From the NCBI RefSeq assembly GCF_002252705.1, contig NZ_NQLA01000028.1, positions 1-40,193 on the forward strand: 40,193 bases of DNA, read 5' to 3'. How positions within the stretch are numbered: the first letter of the stretch is position 1; each line of letters starts with the position of its first letter. This DNA is from Vulcanococcus limneticus LL. Its GTDB lineage: Bacteria > Cyanobacteriota > Cyanobacteriia > PCC-6307 > Cyanobiaceae. The position numbers were made by a program, and so were the translations under genes. Below, in pieces: positions 19,284-26,577 of this stretch. The notes beneath the pieces are model-generated. The model searched no databases. It had not been told where the DNA came from and saw nothing but the letters and a program-made list of their open reading frames with translations.

Positions 19284-20522
19284 TTGTCCAGCGCTCCCGT
19301 TGCCGCCCGCCCGCAGCGCCACGGCGCGGCCTCCGGCTCCGGGGGTCTGCGCCTGCTGCCGCTCCCCTTCACCCACTGGCCGGCCGAGGCCCGGCTGCTG
19401 CTGGCCATGGTGGCCCTCTGGAGCCTGCTGGGGCTGCTGGTGCTCGCCTCCGCCAGCTGGTGGGTCGCCAGCCGCGAGATGGGAGACGCGGCCTACTACC
19501 TGAAACGCCAGGGCCTGTGGCTGGTCGCCAGCTGGGGCCTGCTCTGGCTTGGGATCAGCACCAACCTGCGGCGTTGGCTGCGGCTGGCGGGGCCGGCTCT
19601 GCTGGTGGGGGCCCTGCTGGTGGCAGCCACCCTGGTGGCGGGCAGCACCGTGAACGGGGCCAGCCGCTGGTTGGTAGTGGGCCCGATCCAGATCCAACCC
19701 ACCGAGCTGATCAAGCCCTTCGTGGTGCTGCAGGGCGCCGCCCTGTTCTCGCACTGGAAGCGGATTGCCCCCGATCAGAAACTGATCTGGCTGGGGGTCT
19801 TCGGGGTGTTGATCCTGCTGATCCTCAAGCAGCCCAACCTCAGCACCGCCGCCCTCACCGGCCTGCTGCTTTGGCTGATGGCCCTGGCCTCCGGCATCAG
19901 CCTCACCGGCCTTGTGGCCACGGCGTCGCTGGGGGCCATGGTTGGGGTGGGCAGCATCCTGATCAACGAGTACCAACGCATTCGCGTCACCTCCTTCCTC
20001 AACCCCTGGAAGGACGCCCAGGGCGATGGCTACCAGCTGGTGCAGAGCCTGCTGGCGATTGGCTCCGGGGGCGTCTGGGGTGAGGGTCTGGGCCTTTCCA
20101 CCCAGAAGCTGCAGTACCTGCCGATCCAGAGCACCGACTTCATCTTCGCGGTGTTTGCCGAGGAGTTCGGCTACGTGGGCTCGCTGATGCTGCTGCTGTT
20201 CCTGCTGCTGTTCGGCCTGACGGGCCTGCGGGTGGCCCTGGCCTGCCGCAGCAACCAGCAGCGGCTGGTGGCGATCGGCTGCACCACCCTCCTGGTGGGC
20301 CAGTCGATCATGAACATTGCCGTGGCCAGCGGCGCCATGCCCACCACCGGGCTGCCGCTGCCCTTGATCAGCTACGGCGGCAACTCGCTGCTGGCCAGCC
20401 TGCTGCTGGCCGGCCTGCTGATTCGCTGCTCCCTGGAGGCGGCCGGCCTGGAGCCGCCGCGGCCCGCCCTCAGCCGCCGACTGGCCCAGGCCACCGCCAA
20501 ACCCGCGGGAGCCCCCCGATAG
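19284..20522 (+). CDS. ftsW: Peptidoglycan glycosyltransferase FtsW (SEDS family)
   Basis: A 412-residue polytopic membrane protein of the SEDS family that polymerises septal peptidoglycan. It has about ten hydrophobic helices. Diagnostic segments are IQIQPTELIKPFVVL, a large periplasmic loop with RIRVTSFLNPWKDAQGDGYQ and SLLAIGSGGVWGEGLG, TDFIFAVFAEEFGYVG, and the near-terminal MPTTGLPLPLISYGG typical of FtsW. The start is taken as TTG 19284 because no better in-frame ATG precedes the first helix; this is uncertain by a few residues. RodA is the alternative assignment, but the C-terminal motif favours FtsW. It is followed after 42 nt by ccdA. Confidence 0.9.
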   Translation: MSSAPVAARPQRHGAASGSGGLRLLPLPFTHWPAEARLLLAMVALWSLLGLLVLASASWWVASREMGDAAYYLKRQGLWLVASWGLLWLGISTNLRRWLRLAGPALLVGALLVAATLVAGSTVNGASRWLVVGPIQIQPTELIKPFVVLQGAALFSHWKRIAPDQKLIWLGVFGVLILLILKQPNLSTAALTGLLLWLMALASGISLTGLVATASLGAMVGVGSILINEYQRIRVTSFLNPWKDAQGDGYQLVQSLLAIGSGGVWGEGLGLSTQKLQYLPIQSTDFIFAVFAEEFGYVGSLMLLLFLLLFGLTGLRVALACRSNQQRLVAIGCTTLLVGQSIMNIAVASGAMPTTGLPLPLISYGGNSLLASLLLAGLLIRCSLEAAGLEPPRPALSRRLAQATAKPAGAPR

Positions 20523-20564
20523 GCTGGGCCGACAGCCCAGACGCCGGAGCGAGCGCAATTGCCG

Positions 20565-21335
20565 ATGCTGGCTCTGCCCATAGCGACCAGCCTGCCAACG
20601 GCCGCCTGCCTGACCCTCGCCACCCTGCTGCCGGTGGCCGACTGGGCCCGTAGCAGCGAAGACCTGCTGCGCAGCTCCCTGGCCGCCCCGGGCCCGCTGA
20701 CTCTGGCCCTGGTGTTCGTCGGCGGTCTGCTTACGAGCCTGGGGCCCTGTTCGCTCTCGCTGCTGCCGGTGACCCTGGCCTACCTGGCGGGCTTCGATGC
20801 AGACGGTGGGAAGCCGTGGCTGCGCAGCCTCAGCTTCACCGGCGGCATCGTGGGCGCCCTGGTGCTGCTGGGGCTGGCCAGTGGCTGGCTGGGCCGGCTC
20901 TACGGCCAGATCCCTGGCCTGATCCCCACCCTGGTGGGGGCCCTCGCCCTGCTGATGGGACTGAACCTGCTCGGGCTGGTGCGGCTGCGGCTACCCGCCG
21001 GCCCCGACCCCGAGCAGTGGCGCCAGCGCGTGCCCGCCCCCCTGGCCCCCCTGGCGGCCGGTCTGGCCTTCGGGCTTGCGGCCTCCCCCTGCACCACCCC
21101 GGTGCTGGCGGTGCTCCTGGCCTGGATCGCCCAGGCGGGCGATCCGCTGGTGGGGGTGGTGCTGCTGACCTGCTTCGCCGGCGGCCAGGTGCTGCCGCTG
21201 CTGCTGGCCGGCACCGCCGCCGCCTCCCTGCCCCGTCTGCTCGCCCTGCGGGCCCTGGGTCAGTGGGTGCCTCCGATCAGCGGCGTCGTGCTGCTGGTCA
21301 GCGGCGGGCTCACCCTGCTCGCGCAGTGGTCTTGA
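20565..21335 (+). CDS. ccdA: Cytochrome c biogenesis protein CcdA
   Basis: A 256-residue membrane protein of the DsbD/CcdA family that carries reducing equivalents across the thylakoid membrane for apocytochrome c thiol reduction. It has six hydrophobic segments and the two conserved membrane Cys residues, in [14 protein letters not shown] and in [16 protein letters not shown] 20565 is preferred over a TTG two codons earlier. It stands directly before ccs1, its partner in System II cytochrome c maturation (97-nt gap). Confidence 0.95.
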   Translation: MLALPIATSLPTAACLTLATLLPVADWARSSEDLLRSSLAAPGPLTLALVFVGGLLTSLGPCSLSLLPVTLAYLAGFDADGGKPWLRSLSFTGGIVGALVLLGLASGWLGRLYGQIPGLIPTLVGALALLMGLNLLGLVRLRLPAGPDPEQWRQRVPAPLAPLAAGLAFGLAASPCTTPVLAVLLAWIAQAGDPLVGVVLLTCFAGGQVLPLLLAGTAAASLPRLLALRALGQWVPPISGVVLLVSGGLTLLAQWS

Positions 21336-21432
21336 GTCCACGGCCAGCCGGCAGCCCCCGCGCCAGCAAACGGCCAGACCGCTTCCACTCCTCTCCCTGC
21401 CCTCCCTTCCCCTCCGACAGAGTCCTCCGCCG

Positions 21433-22764
21433 ATGAACACCGCCGCCCCATCCCTTGGCCGCTGGGGTCAGTTCGGCCGGCTGCTCGCCTGGATCTCCGA
21501 CCTGCGGGTGGCGATCGGCCTGCTGCTGGTGATCGCCATCGCCAGCGGCATCGGCACGCTCGTGCCCCAGAAGGAAGACGGCGCGCTGTATCACCGCGTC
21601 TTCGACGGCAAGCCCTGGCTCGGGCTGCTCAACGGCGACGCGATCCTGCGGCTGCAGCTCGATCACGTGTATTCGAGCAGCTGGTTTCTGGCCCTGCTGG
21701 CCTGGCTGGGGCTGGCCCTGATCCTGTGCAGCTGGCGCCGTCAGTGGCCCGCCCTGCAGGCGGCCCTGCGCTGGATCGACTACCGCTCGCCGCGCCAGCT
21801 CAGCAAGCTGACCCTGGCCGAAACCCTGGAGAGCCCCGATCCCCGCGCCGAGCTCACGGCCCTGCAGACCCTGCTGGCCGTGCGGGGTTGGCAGCTGCAG
21901 CCCGCCGAGGGGCGCCTGGCAGCCCGCAAGGGCGTGCTGGGCCGGGTGGGGCCACTGCTGGTGCACACGGGCCTGGTGGTGCTGATGGTGGGGGCGGCCT
22001 GGGGCGCCCTGGCGGGCCAGCGGCTGGAGCGCTATCTGGCCCCCGGCCGGGAGCTGGAGCTGCTCAGCCGCCGCGGCGACAGCCAGCTCACCGTGGCCCT
22101 GGCGGATTTCCGGGTGGAGCGGGATCCGGCCGGCCGGCCCGAGCAGTTCCGCTCCCAGCTGGAACTCAGCGACGGCAAGGGCGCATCGCTCGGCGCCTAC
22201 GAGATCAGCGTGAACCATCCGCTGCGCTTCCGCGGCCTCACCATGTATCAGGCGGACTGGAGCCTGGCCGCCATCGGCGTGCAGCTGGGCAAGAGCCCGA
22301 TCCTGGAGCTGCCCCTGCAACCCTTTCCCCAGCTGGGGGAGCAGGTGTGGGGCATCGTGCTCCCCACCCGGCCGGACGGCAGCGAGCCCGTGCTTCTCAC
22401 GGCATCCAACGAGCAGGGACCGATCACGGTGTACTCGGCTGAGGCCCAGGTGATCGGCAGCCTCAGCCCCGGCGGCCCTGCGGTGGACATCCAGGGGCTG
22501 CCGCTACGGGTCGCCAGCGTGCTGCCCGCCAGCGGCCTGCTGCTCAAGCGCGATCCGGGCGTGCCGCTGGTCTACGCCGGCTTCGCCATCGCCCTGGCGG
22601 GCGGAAGCCTGAGCCTGGTGGCCACCCGCCAGCTCTGGGCCGTGGCCGAGCCGGAACGGGGCCGCCTGCACGTGGGCGGCCTCTGCAACCGCAACCTCAC
22701 GGCCTTCGCGCGGGAACTGCCCCAGCTGCTGGCCGAGCTGCGGAGCACCCCTCAGCAGGGCTGA
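21433..22764 (+). CDS. ccs1: Cytochrome c biogenesis protein Ccs1 (ResB family)
   Basis: A 443-residue System II haem-ligation factor, acting with CcsA on the luminal side of the thylakoid. Three membrane spans lie in the first 185 residues (about 23-43, 78-97, 160-183), followed by a large soluble domain with [17 protein letters not shown], typical of ResB/Ccs1, and a last span near 382-402 ([18 protein letters not shown]). Its end overlaps the convergent queF by 13 nt, so the two transcripts must run into each other's coding sequence. ccsA is not in the window. Confidence 0.96.
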   Translation: MNTAAPSLGRWGQFGRLLAWISDLRVAIGLLLVIAIASGIGTLVPQKEDGALYHRVFDGKPWLGLLNGDAILRLQLDHVYSSSWFLALLAWLGLALILCSWRRQWPALQAALRWIDYRSPRQLSKLTLAETLESPDPRAELTALQTLLAVRGWQLQPAEGRLAARKGVLGRVGPLLVHTGLVVLMVGAAWGALAGQRLERYLAPGRELELLSRRGDSQLTVALADFRVERDPAGRPEQFRSQLELSDGKGASLGAYEISVNHPLRFRGLTMYQADWSLAAIGVQLGKSPILELPLQPFPQLGEQVWGIVLPTRPDGSEPVLLTASNEQGPITVYSAEAQVIGSLSPGGPAVDIQGLPLRVASVLPASGLLLKRDPGVPLVYAGFAIALAGGSLSLVATRQLWAVAEPERGRLHVGGLCNRNLTAFARELPQLLAELRSTPQQG

Positions 22765-23165
22765 CGGGTGCCGTGGCTGGCCCGGATCACGGTGTGCACG
22801 TTGCCGCGGGGGTTGAAGTCGGCCTCGAGCTGCATCCACACCGGCTCACAGGCCGCCACGAAGTCGTCGAGGATGCGGTTGGTGACTTCCTCATGGGAGA
22901 TGGAGCGATCGCGATAGCTGTTGATGTAGAGCTTGATCGCCTTGAGTTCGATCACGCGCGGCCCCGGCTGATAGATCAGGCGCAGCACGGCGAAATCGGG
23001 ATAGCCGGAGAAGGGACACTTGCAGGTGAACTCCGGCAGTTCGATCGCGATCTCATAGGCCCGCCCAGGCCGTGGGTTCTCGAAGCAGATCAGCTCCGCC
23101 TCGGCGATGGCCCGCTCGCCATAGAGGGGGGTGCGGGTCTGGGAATCGGCGAGGCCGGCGGTCAT
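22752..23165 (-). CDS. queF: NADPH-dependent 7-cyano-7-deazaguanine reductase QueF
   Basis: A 137-residue enzyme of the short (YkvM-type) QueF class, reducing preQ0 to preQ1 in queuosine biosynthesis. The catalytic Cys (about Cys50) and Asp (about Asp57) lie in [11 protein letters not shown]. The NADPH-binding QueF motif is seen in [26 protein letters not shown] 23165 was selected because upstream residues are low complexity. It is divergent from glnB across 206 nt and convergently overlaps ccs1. No preQ1 riboswitch is apparent upstream. Confidence 0.96.
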   Translation of the reverse strand: MTAGLADSQTRTPLYGERAIAEAELICFENPRPGRAYEIAIELPEFTCKCPFSGYPDFAVLRLIYQPGPRVIELKAIKLYINSYRDRSISHEEVTNRILDDFVAACEPVWMQLEADFNPRGNVHTVIRASHGTRQPC

Positions 23166-23243
23166 GGCGGGAACACCAGGAGGGCAATGGGGGATGCTAC
23201 GCACTTCGCCCCCCACCGGCGCAAAGGCGCTGGGGCCATGGCC

Positions 23244-23257
23244 GTAACAATGGCTAC
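23244..23257 (+). promoter_or_regulatory. NtcA-binding site upstream of glnB
   Basis: GTA-ACAATGGC-TAC is a perfect match to the NtcA consensus GTAN8TAC. A -10-like TAATAG follows 24 nt later (23282-23287), the spacing of NtcA-activated class II promoters in cyanobacteria. glnB is a well-known NtcA target. The site is 114 nt before the glnB ATG. Such a motif occurs by chance at low frequency, so position and target are what make it convincing. Confidence 0.8.
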
Positions 23258-23281
23258 CCCGCCGAGCGGGCCGCTGCGGCC

Positions 23282-23287
23282 TAATAG
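23282..23287 (+). promoter_or_regulatory. Predicted -10 box of the glnB promoter
   Basis: TAATAG lies 24 nt downstream of the NtcA box. No -35 box is needed in this promoter class because NtcA occupies that position. The predicted start site is about 23294, leaving a leader of roughly 78 nt. Confidence 0.6.
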
Positions 23288-23305
23288 CCCGTATCCGGGG
23301 TCTGA

Positions 23306-23710
<405 letters not shown>

Positions 23711-23752
23711 TGGCAAGCCGCCAGTTTGTGGGGGCAGCGACTTGCAGCCCCC

Positions 23753-24580
23753 TCAACTGGCCAGGGTGGCCTCCACCAGCCCCAGGATTTCCGGCCGATC
23801 GAGACTCGCGGCACCGGGCTCCGCGGGCCAATCACCGCGGCGCAGCCAGAGCAGATATTCGTGGTTGCCGGCCGGCCCGGTGATCGGCGAGGCCACCAGC
23901 CCACAGGGCCGCCAGCCCTCGCCGGTCGCCGCCGCGATCACCCCCGCGATCGCATCGGCATGGGCCGCCGGATCACGCACCACCCCGCCCTTGCCCACCC
24001 GCTCGCGGCCCACCTCGAACTGGGGCTTGACCAGCAGCAGCGCCTCCACCGGCCCTTCCACCAGCAGGCGCCCCAGGGCGGGAAGCACCAGCGCCAGGGC
24101 GATGAACGACACATCCGCCACCGCCAGATCGGGCCGCGGATCCTCCGCGCCGTAGAGCTGCTCAGGCAGCAGGTGGCGCAGGTTGGTGCGCTCCTTGAGC
24201 ACCAGACGGGGATCGGTGCGCAGGCTCCAGGCCGTCTGGCCGTAGCCCACATCCACCCCGTAGACGCGGCTGGCCCCCTGCTGCAGCAGGCAGTCGGTGA
24301 AGCCACCGGTGGAAATGCCGCCATCGAGGCACACCCGCCCCGCCACGCTGATCGGGAAGGCCTCCAGGGCCGCGATCAGCTTCTCGCCGCCCCGCGACAC
24401 AAACCGGGGGGGCTGCTCCACCTGCAGGGCCAGCTCCGGCGCCACGTCGAGACCGGGCTTGTCGAGCACCCGCTCGCCACTGCGCACCCGGCCGGCCCGG
24501 ATCAGCTGCTGGGCCTGCTGGCGGCTGGCGGCCAGGCCCAGCTCAACAAGCCGCAGGTCGAGGCGTTGCTTGCGGGCCAT
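23753..24580 (-). CDS. tlyA: TlyA family rRNA 2'-O-methyltransferase (S4 plus FtsJ-like domains)
   Basis: A 275-residue protein predicted to 2'-O-methylate rRNA. The N-terminal S4 RNA-binding domain spans about residues 4-65 (RLDLRLVELGLAASRQQAQQ). The linker FVSRGGEKL follows, then a Rossmann methyltransferase domain with STGGFTDCLLQQGA, YGVDVGYGQTAW, LAVADVSFIAL and LLVKPQFEV, which fits the K-D-K-E tetrad of the family. The SAM loop reads CLDGGISTGGF, where many relatives have DVGASTGGF, a mild divergence. Substrate specificity (16S and/or 23S) cannot be read from sequence. It is convergent with glnB. Confidence 0.92.
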   Translation of the reverse strand: MARKQRLDLRLVELGLAASRQQAQQLIRAGRVRSGERVLDKPGLDVAPELALQVEQPPRFVSRGGEKLIAALEAFPISVAGRVCLDGGISTGGFTDCLLQQGASRVYGVDVGYGQTAWSLRTDPRLVLKERTNLRHLLPEQLYGAEDPRPDLAVADVSFIALALVLPALGRLLVEGPVEALLLVKPQFEVGRERVGKGGVVRDPAAHADAIAGVIAAATGEGWRPCGLVASPITGPAGNHEYLLWLRRGDWPAEPGAASLDRPEILGLVEATLAS

Positions 24581-24717
24581 GGCGGAGTCGGGGAAGCGTA
24601 GTCGGCGAAGGAGTGGGCGGCGGGAGCGGCGGCGGCGAACGGTGCGCGCACCAGCGGGCTGGGCCCCGTTGTCCTACATCGAGGCCGAAGATCGCCAGCG
24701 TTCCCGAACAAAACCGG

Positions 24718-24766
24718 TGCGGAGCGGGGTCGAACCCGAAACCCATCGGAGGATGGCCCCACCGCA
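24718..24766. other. Structured intergenic element of unknown nature
   Basis: Nested complementary blocks can form one bulged hairpin: 24718-24722 with 24762-24766, 24726-24729 with 24757-24760, and 24743-24747 with 24752-24756 (loop GGAG). It lies in the 233-nt gap between the tlyA start (-) and the next small gene (+), which otherwise shows nothing I can name. The GGTTCGACCC-like string on the minus strand resembles a tRNA T-loop, but the arm does not pair, so it is not called a tRNA. Confidence 0.35.
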
Positions 24767-24813
24767 GCAGTCGGGGTATGGCCCTCCCACAGGAGCCTGG
24801 ACGATCGAGCCCC

Positions 24814-25092
24814 ATGGGCATCGCCAAGCCGGCCAGCGCCAGCACTGACCGTCGTGCTCGCCCCCGCACCATGCCGGACGGCACCACCCCCAGACCGGCG
24901 CAGACCCCGGCCAACGTGCTCGAACTCCTGCATCCCGGCAGCTTCGTGAAGCTGCAGCGCCACCCGGCCGACCTGCCCCCCTTCCAGCTGATCCGCTGCC
25001 ACGGGGGCCGCTGCTGGGTCCGCCAACAGAGCTGGGGCCCCGCCGTCCACTGGGAAGTCCCCCACCGCCAACTGAAGAGCCTCGGCGCCTGA
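24814..25092 (+). CDS. Small conserved-looking cyanobacterial protein of unknown function
   Basis: A 92-residue protein (74 residues if ATG 24871 is used). The first 30 residues are basic and Pro/Ala-rich. The C-terminal 60 form a compact domain: VLELLHPGSFVKLQRHP, FQLIRCHGGRCWVRQQSWG and VHWEVPHRQLKSL. The pattern of Trp, Cys, His and Arg suggests a small folded, perhaps nucleic-acid-binding, module, though no family function is known to me. It resembles a hypothetical protein seen in picocyanobacteria. Its stop is followed at once by a large hairpin and then purB. Confidence 0.7.
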   Translation: MGIAKPASASTDRRARPRTMPDGTTPRPAQTPANVLELLHPGSFVKLQRHPADLPPFQLIRCHGGRCWVRQQSWGPAVHWEVPHRQLKSLGA

Positions 25093-25164
25093 TCGCGGTG
25101 GCTGGTGCGTCGGCGGCCGGCGCCCGCGGGGCGGGCGATGCCGCCTCTGCACCAGCCACCGCGA
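25093..25164. repeat. Long hairpin: 16-bp perfect outer stem after a stop codon
   Basis: 25093-25108 is exactly complementary to 25149-25164. Inside, GGCGG/CCGCC and GCCCGC/GCGGGC pairs can extend the stem after a 3x3 internal loop. It starts at the first base after the preceding gene's TGA. No T-run follows. It may end the small upstream gene's transcript or act in the leader of purB, 92 nt downstream. Confidence 0.75.
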
Positions 25165-25256
25165 CCGGGCGGGCTCCAGGGCTCAGGGGGTAGGGGGAGC
25201 TCTAGGAGCCGGAGTATCACCCCATACATTGGGGGAGATGTGAGCCCGGCGCGGCC

Positions 25257-26552
25257 TTGATCGAGCGTTACACCCTGCCCGAGATGGGCGCCATCTGGAG
25301 CGAGCAGGCCAAGTTCCAGAGCTGGCTGGATGTGGAGATCGCGGCCACCGAGGCCCAGTGCGACCTCGGCCGGGTGCCTCCTGAGGCAGTAGCCACGATC
25401 AAGGCGAAGGCGGCCTTCTCAGTGGAGCGCATCCTCGAGATCGAGGCCGAGGTGCGTCACGACGTGATCGCCTTCCTCACCAACGTGAACGAGCACGTGG
25501 GCGATGCGGGCCGCTACATCCACGTGGGTATGACCAGCTCAGACGTGCTGGACACGGGGCTGGCGCTGCAACTGAAGGCCTCGGTGGCGATCCTGCGCCA
25601 CGAGCTCGACCAACTGGCCGAAGCCCTGCGCGAACTGGCCCGGGCCCACAAGGGCACGGTGATGATCGGCCGCAGCCACGCCATCCACGGCGAGCCGATC
25701 ACCTTCGGCTTCAAGGTGGCCGGCTGGCTGGCCGAGGTGGTGCGCAACCAGGAGCGGCTGGAGCGCCTGGAGCGGGTGGTGGCCGTGGGCCAGATCAGCG
25801 GCGCCATGGGCACCTACGCCAACACCGATCCCCAGGTGGAGGCCATCGCCTGCCAGAAGCTGGGCCTGGAGCCGGATACCGCCAGCACCCAGGTGATCTC
25901 CCGCGATCGCCACGCCGAATACGTGCAGACCCTGGCGCTGGTGGGTGCCGCCCTGGAGCGCTTCTCCACCGAGATCCGCAACCTGCAGCGCACCGATGTG
26001 CTGGAAGTGGAGGAGAACTTCGCCAAGGGCCAGAAGGGCAGCTCGGCCATGCCCCACAAGCGCAATCCGATCCGCAGCGAGCGCATCAGCGGCCTGGCCC
26101 GGGTGCTGCGCAGCTACACCGTGGCGGCCCTGGAAAACTGCGCCCTCTGGCACGAACGAGACATCAGCCACAGCTCTGTGGAGCGAATGATGCTGCCCGA
26201 CTGCTCGGTGACCCTGCACTTCATGCTGCGGGAGATGACCCAGGTGGTGAAGGGGCTCGGGGTCTACCCCGAGAACATGGCCCGCAACCTGAACGTGTAC
26301 GGCGGCGTGGTGTTCAGCCAGCGGGTGCTGCTGGCCCTGGTGGAGGCGGGCCTGGCCCGCGAGGAGGCCTACCGGATCGTGCAGCGCAACGCTCACACGG
26401 CCTGGAACACCGGCGGCGGCGACTTCCGGGCCAACCTCGAGGCCGATCCCGATGTGAGCGGCCAGCTCAGCCAAGAGCAGCTGGCGGACTGCTTCTCCAC
26501 CGCCCTGCACCAGGAGAATCTGGGGGTGATCTGGGAGCGGCTGGGGATCTGA
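25257..26552 (+). CDS. purB: Adenylosuccinate lyase
   Basis: A 431-residue fumarase/aspartase-superfamily enzyme acting twice in purine synthesis (SAICAR to AICAR, adenylosuccinate to AMP). The superfamily signature GSSAMPHKRNP lies near residue 265. Other active-site regions are HVGMTSSDVLDT and GRSHAIHGEP, with the catalytic His in the latter. TTG 25257 gives the family start MIERYTLPEMG; no in-frame ATG is available. A GTAN8TAC string (25214-25227) stands just upstream but lacks a correctly spaced -10. The gene converges on the helicase with 25 nt between stops. Confidence 0.98.
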   Translation: MIERYTLPEMGAIWSEQAKFQSWLDVEIAATEAQCDLGRVPPEAVATIKAKAAFSVERILEIEAEVRHDVIAFLTNVNEHVGDAGRYIHVGMTSSDVLDTGLALQLKASVAILRHELDQLAEALRELARAHKGTVMIGRSHAIHGEPITFGFKVAGWLAEVVRNQERLERLERVVAVGQISGAMGTYANTDPQVEAIACQKLGLEPDTASTQVISRDRHAEYVQTLALVGAALERFSTEIRNLQRTDVLEVEENFAKGQKGSSAMPHKRNPIRSERISGLARVLRSYTVAALENCALWHERDISHSSVERMMLPDCSVTLHFMLREMTQVVKGLGVYPENMARNLNVYGGVVFSQRVLLALVEAGLAREEAYRIVQRNAHTAWNTGGGDFRANLEADPDVSGQLSQEQLADCFSTALHQENLGVIWERLGI

Positions 26553-26577
26553 GCACCCGGCCTTTGCAGCCCGGCCC

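Noticed and set aside
24690-24770. tRNA-like string (GGTTCGACCC on the minus strand) near tlyA
   Set aside because: The putative T-arm does not pair over 5 bp, and no acceptor stem, anticodon arm or D-arm can be aligned.
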